A stretch of DNA of 64,000 nt from Amycolatopsis japonica (GTDB taxonomy: Bacteria; Actinomycetota; Actinomycetes; Mycobacteriales; Pseudonocardiaceae). The translations under genes and the position numbers were made by a program. The notes under the pieces are model-generated. The model ran no database searches. It was not told where the DNA came from and was given only the letters and a program-made list of their open reading frames with translations. Shown piece after piece: positions 59,856-64,000 of the stretch; position 1 is the stretch's first letter; the number at the start of each line of letters is the position of its first letter. The stretch is from contig NZ_CP008953.1 of NCBI RefSeq assembly GCF_000732925.1, forward strand, positions 4,216,001 to 4,280,000. Direction: 5' to 3'.

Positions 59856-60755
59856 GTGAGTGAGCCCGTCGACGAGACCCAGCGGCCCGGCCGCGACCAC
59901 CCGGATGACACCAAGCCGATCATGATCGTCGCCTTCGAAGGATGGAACGACGCAGGTGACGCGGCCAGCCGGGCGGTCGAGCATCTCCAGCTCAACTGGG
60001 ATGCGACCCCACTGAGCGAGCTGAGTCCTGACGAGTACTACGACTTCCAGGTCAGCAGACCGACCGTGCGCATGGTGGACGGCGTCACCCGGCGGGTCGA
60101 CTGGCCGACCACGCGGCTCTCGGTGTGCCGCCCGGAGGGCTTCAGCCGGGACATCGTGCTGGTGCAGGGGCCCGAACCGAACATGCGCTGGCGCGCCTTC
60201 TGCGCCGAACTGCTGGAGCACATCCAGCAGCTGGAGGTCTCCACCGTCGTCACCCTCGGCGCGCTACTGGCCGACACCGCGCACACCCGGCCCGTCCCGG
60301 TCACCGGGACGGCGTACGACAAGGACACCGCTTCGCAGTTCGGGCTGGAGCTGAACAACTACCAGGGACCGACCGGCATCGTCGGGGTCCTGCAGGACTA
60401 CTGCGTGCAGGCGGGTGTCCCGGCGGTCTCGATCTGGGCGGCCGTGCCGCACTACGTCTCGCATCCGCCGTCGCCCAAGGCCACGCTGGCGCTGCTGCAC
60501 AAACTCGAGGACGTGCTCGACGTCGAGATCCCGCTCGGCGCCCTTCCCGAGCAGGCGGAGGAGTGGCAGCGGACGGTCACCGAGATGGCCGAGGAGGACG
60601 AGGAGATCAGCGAGTACGTCCGGGGGCTCGAGGAGCGCGGCGACGCGGAGACCGAGTTCACGCTGGACGACGTCAGCGGGGACAAGATCGCGGCCGAGTT
60701 CGAGCGGTACCTGCGGCGTCGCCGTCCCGGCCAGGACGGTCCCGGGCGAGGCTGA
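59856..60755 (+). CDS. PAC2 family protein
   Basis: A 299-residue protein with the PAC2 (proteasome-assembly-chaperone-like) fold: KPIMIVAFEGWNDAGDAAS, PTVRMVDG and VSTVVTLGALLADTAHTRP. In eukaryotes PAC2 helps build proteasomes; in actinomycetes the role is not established. GTG 59856 follows a TAGGCT -10 (59844-59849) by 6 nt. It corresponds to Rv2125 and lies about 11 kb from arc. Confidence 0.87.
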   Translation: MSEPVDETQRPGRDHPDDTKPIMIVAFEGWNDAGDAASRAVEHLQLNWDATPLSELSPDEYYDFQVSRPTVRMVDGVTRRVDWPTTRLSVCRPEGFSRDIVLVQGPEPNMRWRAFCAELLEHIQQLEVSTVVTLGALLADTAHTRPVPVTGTAYDKDTASQFGLELNNYQGPTGIVGVLQDYCVQAGVPAVSIWAAVPHYVSHPPSPKATLALLHKLEDVLDVEIPLGALPEQAEEWQRTVTEMAEEDEEISEYVRGLEERGDAETEFTLDDVSGDKIAAEFERYLRRRRPGQDGPGRG

Positions 60756-60766
60756 GCTCGCCTCAC

Positions 60767-60859
60767 GTACATGAAGGCCCCCTTCCTTGCGGCAGGCGCA
60801 AGGAAGGGGGCCTTCATGTACTCGGCAAGGTGTGAAGGTCGAGTTTCCCCGGCTGAGCC
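60767..60859. repeat. Composite palindromic repeat, copy 3 (hairpin H + inverted flank B)
   Basis: 60767-60791 pairs perfectly with 60797-60821 (arm GTACATGAAGGCCCCCTTCC, loop GCAGG). 60818-60859 is the reverse complement of flank B (17145-17186) at 39 of 42 positions, so this copy is inverted relative to copy 2. It begins 11 nt after the PAC2 stop at a convergent junction. Confidence 0.9.
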
Positions 60860-60884
60860 GAGGGAGGCGTAGGACCGGCGGTCT

Positions 60885-61033
60885 CGCGTGACCGACCGGA
60901 CGACACGCGTGATTCGGCGGACGACGCGCGTGACTGGACGGACGACACGACGCGGCCGCCGTTCCACCGCGAGTCGTCCGCCGGATCACGCGTGTCGTCC
61001 ATCCACACACACGTGTCGTCCCTCCAGACATGG
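60885..61033. repeat. Three direct and three inverted 21-bp units
   Basis: Units starting CGCGTGA and ending GGACGACA occupy 60885-60905, 60906-60926 and 60927-60947 with exact 21-bp spacing. From 60974 the inverted form (TCGTCCGCCGGATCACGCG, then units at 60993-61013 and 61014-61033) follows. The last units are more diverged. The array could fold into a large cruciform or bind a protein. Confidence 0.85.
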
Positions 61034-61066
61034 CCGGCTCCAACCGTCCTTACCAGTCACGAGGCG

Positions 61067-61891
61067 TCAGAAGATGCGCCGCAGCGGGATCGGCCCCCGC
61101 GCCCGCTTCCGCCACTCACGCGGATAGCCGAGCGAGACCTCTTCGAAGCGCACGCCGTCCGCCTCCGTGGAGCGCGGGATGTGCAGATGCCCGTAGACGG
61201 CGACCTCGGCACGGAAGCGCAGGTGCCAGTCCTCGGTCTCGGTCGTCCCGCACCACAGCGCGAACTCCGGGTAGTACAGCGGTTCGGTCGGGTGGCGGTG
61301 GAGCGGCCAGTGCGACATGAGGATCGTCCCGTGGTCCTCGGGGATCGCCTCCAGCCGCTCCGTGCTGATCTTCACCCGGTCGGCGCACCACGCCTGCCTG
61401 CTGGGATACGGATCGGGGTGCAGGAAGAACTCGTCCGTGCACAGCACGCCAGCCTCACGCGCCTGCTCGATGGCCGCCAGCATCGGCAGCCCGTCGGCCA
61501 GCGGGGTCCGCCAGCTGTAGTCGTACAGGACGAACAGCGGCGCGATCGTCAGCGGCTTCTCCTGGTGCTCCCACACCGGATACGGGTCCTCCGGGGTGAG
61601 GACGTCGATCTCGCGGCAGCGTTCCACCAGATGCTCGTAGCGCGCCTGTCCGCGCAGCTGACATTCATCCTTCTGGGTGGTCCACAGCTCGTGGTTGCCG
61701 GGTACCCAGACGACCTTCGCGAAACGTTCGCGCAAGGTCTTGAGCACCCCGATCACGGATTCGGCGCGTTCGGCGACGTCACCGGCCACGAGCAGCCAGT
61801 CGTCGGGGGTCCGGGGGACGACCTCGTCGACGAGCGGGGCGTTGCCCTCATGGGTGACGTGGAGGTCGCTGGTGGCGAAGAGATGCGGCAC
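61067..61891 (-). CDS. Metallophosphoesterase
   Basis: A 274-residue calcineurin-like enzyme with all metal motifs: SDLHVTHEGN, VAGDVAE, GNHELW, MSHWPLHR and YGHLHI. Substrate unknown (nucleotide or phosphoprotein). GTG 61891 follows a TACGGT -10 (minus strand of 61898-61903) by 6 nt: leaderless. It faces PAC2. Confidence 0.88.
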   Translation of the reverse strand: MPHLFATSDLHVTHEGNAPLVDEVVPRTPDDWLLVAGDVAERAESVIGVLKTLRERFAKVVWVPGNHELWTTQKDECQLRGQARYEHLVERCREIDVLTPEDPYPVWEHQEKPLTIAPLFVLYDYSWRTPLADGLPMLAAIEQAREAGVLCTDEFFLHPDPYPSRQAWCADRVKISTERLEAIPEDHGTILMSHWPLHRHPTEPLYYPEFALWCGTTETEDWHLRFRAEVAVYGHLHIPRSTEADGVRFEEVSLGYPREWRKRARGPIPLRRIF

Positions 61892-61906
61892 TCCACCACC
61901 GTAGCT

Positions 61907-63145
61907 TCACCCGGTCCGGGGAATCGCCGGAATTGCCTTACCGCGCAGCCTTCCCGACGCCGACACGCCCAGCACGATCAACGCCGAAAGGGTGTGCAAA
62001 CCCGCCTGGACGTTCAGCAAGACCCCCGTGCCCAGCACGTTCAGCAGCCAGCCGGTCAGCAAGGCGCCCAGCGCCGTGAACCCCGCGGTCCCGGCGAAAA
62101 CGGTGCTCAGCACGCGGCCGGAGCGGGCCGGCGACGCGGCGGTCTGGACCAGCGAGAGCAGTCCGGATCCGGCGAGCACTCCGGGGGCGCCGACCAGGCC
62201 GAAGAGCCCGATGAACACGCCCAGCGAAGCGGTCAGCGCGGGCAGGTTCCAGATCACCGCCGACAGCAGGCCGAGCGCGAGCCCGCCCCAGCCGAGCAGT
62301 GCGGCGGGCGCGACCTTGCGGGCGACGGTGGCGACGGCGAATCCCGCGGCCAGCCCGCCGAGCGCCTGTACGCCGCGCAGGAGGCCGACGTCGCCTTCGG
62401 TGCCGTCGAGGATGTCGAGCACGAAGACCACGAACAGCACCAGGAACATCCCTTGCGCCAGCGAAGTCAGGACCACGACGACGCCCGCGAGGCGAAGGCG
62501 TCCTTCGCGGCCGATCTCGCGAAGCCCGTCGAGCCACGCTCGCCACACCGGCTCGTGCGGTCCGGCCGCTTTCGGCGCCGCGACACGATGGAACGGCCGC
62601 GCCAGCAGGGCGGAGCCGATCACCAGCACGCCGAGATAGGCGACCACGACCCAGCCCAGGCCGCCGAACCCGAGCAGGAGACCGCCCGCCCAGCCACCGG
62701 CGAGCCGAGCGACGCTGCCGTTGATGCTCATCAGGCCGTTGGCGCCGATCAGCTCGCCGGGAGGGACCAGTTCGGGGACGAGCGCGTTGCGCGCGGGCTC
62801 GAACAACGAAGCCAGGCCCGCCTGCGCGGCCATCACCGCGTAGATCACGTGGACCGGACCGCCGGACGCGACGAACAGCAGCGGCAGCGCCACGAACGCC
62901 TGTCCCGCGCACACCACGCACAGCACCAGCCGCCGGTTCCAGCGGTCCGCGATCACGCCGGCGACCGGGCTCAGCAGTACCGCGGGCACCAGGCCCAGGA
63001 CGATGCTCAACGCCGTGGTGGCCGCCGAACCCGTCGCCTGGAAGACGAACACCGGCAGCGCGATCTGCAGCATCCACTCGGCGGTCTCGGAGAAGAACGC
63101 GGCGATCCACAACCGCGCGAACGCGGGTTCCCTCAACGGTTTCAT
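61907..63145 (-). CDS. MFS transporter (efflux type)
   Basis: A 412-residue 12-helix transporter starting MKPLREPAFARLWIAAFFSETAEW with GVIADRWNRRLVL between helices 2 and 3. Similar in type to the transporter at 12527-13777. Coupled to the ArsR gene by ATGA overlap. Probable drug or metabolite efflux. Confidence 0.87.
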   Translation of the reverse strand: MKPLREPAFARLWIAAFFSETAEWMLQIALPVFVFQATGSAATTALSIVLGLVPAVLLSPVAGVIADRWNRRLVLCVVCAGQAFVALPLLFVASGGPVHVIYAVMAAQAGLASLFEPARNALVPELVPPGELIGANGLMSINGSVARLAGGWAGGLLLGFGGLGWVVVAYLGVLVIGSALLARPFHRVAAPKAAGPHEPVWRAWLDGLREIGREGRLRLAGVVVVLTSLAQGMFLVLFVVFVLDILDGTEGDVGLLRGVQALGGLAAGFAVATVARKVAPAALLGWGGLALGLLSAVIWNLPALTASLGVFIGLFGLVGAPGVLAGSGLLSLVQTAASPARSGRVLSTVFAGTAGFTALGALLTGWLLNVLGTGVLLNVQAGLHTLSALIVLGVSASGRLRGKAIPAIPRTG

Positions 63146-63720
63146 CTGCCCGGTTTCCCCTCGGCGTCGATGCGGAGGAACGCCCGCAGTCCCAAGTGGA
63201 CCGGGAGCGCCTCCGCGGGAGCGTCTTCACGGATCGCGCCGACGTAGGGCCGCACGAGCGCGTCGATCCGCTGGACCAGCTCTTCCAGCTCGGCGGCGGT
63301 CACCCGCAGCGAGTAGTTGTTGATCCCCGACGCGTCCCGCCACTCCTTGCCGAGCCGGTCGGCGGCGTCGAGATAGCGCTCGGTCAGCTCCTTTTCCCTC
63401 GCGAGGGTGGTGCCCACGACCGCCAGCTGCGCCCCGTGCAGCTCCGGGTCGTCACCGAACTCGATGCCGACCTGGCACGCCCGCCACGGCCGCTCCCGCC
63501 CGTCCTCCCCCTCGACCCGCTCCACGAGACCGTGCCGCGCCAGCTGACGCAGATGCCAGCTGCAGTTCGAGGCGGTCGAGCCGACGGCCGCCGCGCACTC
63601 GCTCGCGGTCCGCGGGCCGACCGCCATGAGGTGGTCCACCAGCGCCGAACGCAGCGGATGCGCCAACGCCCGCATCAGCTCGACGTCTTCGATCCGCTTG
63701 CGCGGCGGTAACCCGGCCAT
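63142..63720 (-). CDS. ArsR-type helix-turn-helix regulator
   Basis: A 192-residue protein homologous to that at 13774-14352: LMRALAHPLRSALVDHL, TASNCSWHLRQLARHGLVERV, same length and layout. It would repress its own operon with the MFS gene. No classical metal-binding pair is obvious, so an organic ligand is likely. ATG 63720 follows the long palindrome by 10 nt. Confidence 0.88.
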   Translation of the reverse strand: MAGLPPRKRIEDVELMRALAHPLRSALVDHLMAVGPRTASECAAAVGSTASNCSWHLRQLARHGLVERVEGEDGRERPWRACQVGIEFGDDPELHGAQLAVVGTTLAREKELTERYLDAADRLGKEWRDASGINNYSLRVTAAELEELVQRIDALVRPYVGAIREDAPAEALPVHLGLRAFLRIDAEGKPGR

Positions 63721-63730
63721 CGCCCGATCC

Positions 63731-63768
63731 AATCTGAAAGAAGTCTTTCGAAAGTTCTCTTTCAGATT
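63731..63768. promoter_or_regulatory. 38-bp operator palindrome of the second ArsR-MFS pair
   Basis: AATCTGAAAGA... at 63731 is mirrored to ...TCTTTCAGATT at 63768 with three mismatched pairs; the centre CTTTCGAAAG is perfect. It covers the region directly before the ArsR start. The part AGAAGTCTTTCGAAAG (63739-63754) also occurs before the other pair. Confidence 0.85.
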
Positions 63769-63821
63769 TACAGGCGGCCGCCGCGCTGTCAAGCGAGTCA
63801 CGTCTCGACGCACAAAAGGGG

Positions 63822-63852
63822 TTGACTAATGCTACTGGTGTTGCGTTAGACT
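63822..63852 (+). promoter_or_regulatory. Promoter with TetR-type dyad at the right edge
   Basis: TTGACT (63822-63827) and TAGACT (63847-63852) are separated by 19 bp. TAATGCTAC...GTTGCGTTA (63827-63848) is a 22-bp dyad matching at 8 of 11 positions per arm, overlapping the promoter spacer, so a repressor probably acts here. The regulator is not in the window. Confidence 0.5.
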
Positions 63853-63861
63853 CTCCGCATC

Positions 63862-63873
63862 ATGGACAACTGA
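63862..63873 (+). CDS. Possible three-codon leader ORF (MDN)
   Basis: ATGGACAACTGA starts 9 nt after the -10 element, close to the expected transcript start, and is followed by about 105 nt of leader before the next candidate ORF. It resembles a leaderless start-stop element or may be chance. A second mini-ORF (MSEETR) starts at 63952. Confidence 0.25.
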   Translation: MDN

Positions 63874-63978
63874 CATCGCACCTTCCCCGTTCCGAGGCGG
63901 CTCCGGTCGAGCACAGCTCCCGTAAGCCACGAAGCCCGGCGGGGTTCCCCCATGTCCGAAGAAACACGGTGATGTCGT

Positions 63979-64000
63979 ATGTCTCTTTCCCTGATCGCCA
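63979..64000 (+). CDS. Start of a probable membrane protein (partial, right edge)
   Basis: ATG 63979 reads MSLSLIA before the window ends, a hydrophobic start typical of transporters. Two other frames start at 63969/63972 (reading MSYVSFPDR), so the start is uncertain. Only seven codons are visible and no function can be given. Confidence 0.3.

Larger units (their letters stand above)
60756..61066. other. 311-bp repeat-dense intergenic region
   Basis: It holds a 25-bp perfect hairpin, the inverted flank B module and a cluster of 21-bp repeats. No coding ORF is supported. Confidence 0.8.

Noticed and set aside
59856..60755. PAC2 gene as a proven proteasome assembly factor
   Set aside because: The fold is clear, but in actinomycetes no role in proteasome assembly is established; being in the same neighbourhood is not enough.
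60885..61033. CRISPR array
   Set aside because: The repeated units abut or invert, with no unique spacers of constant length and no cas genes nearby.
60992..63247. A 751-residue plus-strand ORF across the phosphoesterase and MFS genes
   Set aside because: It crosses two well supported minus-strand genes and is rich in Arg, Gln and Asp with no membrane segments or motifs.

Overview
The window is high-GC DNA with dense, mostly short-spaced genes and frequent GTG and TTG starts. It carries a complete Pup-proteasome gene set (arc/mpa, dop, pup, prcB, prcA, pafA, pafB, pafC), tatA/tatC, F420-type and mycothiol-type enzymes and Eis-like acetyltransferases. This points to an actinomycete, most likely Pseudonocardiales and Amycolatopsis-like (inferred from gene content and style; no database was searched). 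The order pepQ-like peptidase, 5'-3' exonuclease, DUF4333 protein, helY, tatC, tatA, pafC, pafB, pafA, prcA, prcB, pup, dop, arc, trmI, RecB-like, hisG, hisE, PAC2 follows the M. tuberculosis Rv2089c-Rv2125 neighbourhood, with many accessory genes inserted.

Layout. 0-9 kb: an ABC-F gene entering from the left edge with a leader that looks like a translational attenuator, a Rv1733c-like membrane protein, an M55-M20 peptidase pair, a TetR/FAD-monooxygenase divergon with a four-fold operator, and an SDR/LysR divergon. 9-16 kb: an SGNH hydrolase, a MazF-type toxin-antitoxin pair, an Lrp regulator with an M24 peptidase, an ArsR-MFS efflux pair facing an FMN reductase, an exonuclease and a pirin. 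17-21 kb: two successive [DUF4333 protein + Eis-like acetyltransferase] units. 21-29.5 kb: helY, a membrane protein, a lipid kinase, tatC, tatA and pafC/pafB. 29.5-39.5 kb: accessory genes (HxlR, SRPBCC, SDR, F420 oxidoreductase with ArsR) around pafA, a PAP2-lipid kinase fusion and a secreted beta-trefoil protein. 39.7-48.7 kb: prcA, prcB, pup, dop and, after an accessory insert, arc. 49-56 kb: envelope proteins, trmI, an M50 protease, a RecB-like nuclease, a thioesterase and a ParA-like ATPase. 55.7-60.8 kb: hisE-hisG, ogt, an Ada-AlkA fusion, a HAD phosphatase and PAC2. 61-64 kb: a phosphoesterase, a second ArsR-MFS pair, and a new operon starting at the right edge.

How it works together. 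The central genes form the Pup-proteasome pathway. PafA attaches Pup to lysines, Dop removes or prepares it, Arc unfolds tagged proteins into PrcA/PrcB, and PafB/PafC are the linked DNA-damage regulators. The ogt and Ada-AlkA genes add alkylation repair.

The most unusual content lies between genes. There is a family of long perfect palindromes with TGAAGG...CCTTCA ends, three of them sharing mosaic flanking modules, plus a 21-bp direct/inverted repeat family seen at two sites. Every spaced convergent junction carries such palindromes. The tight convergent junctions carry none, and four of those overlap by exactly 4 nt at their stop codons. I saw no rRNA, tRNA, CRISPR array or transposase gene.
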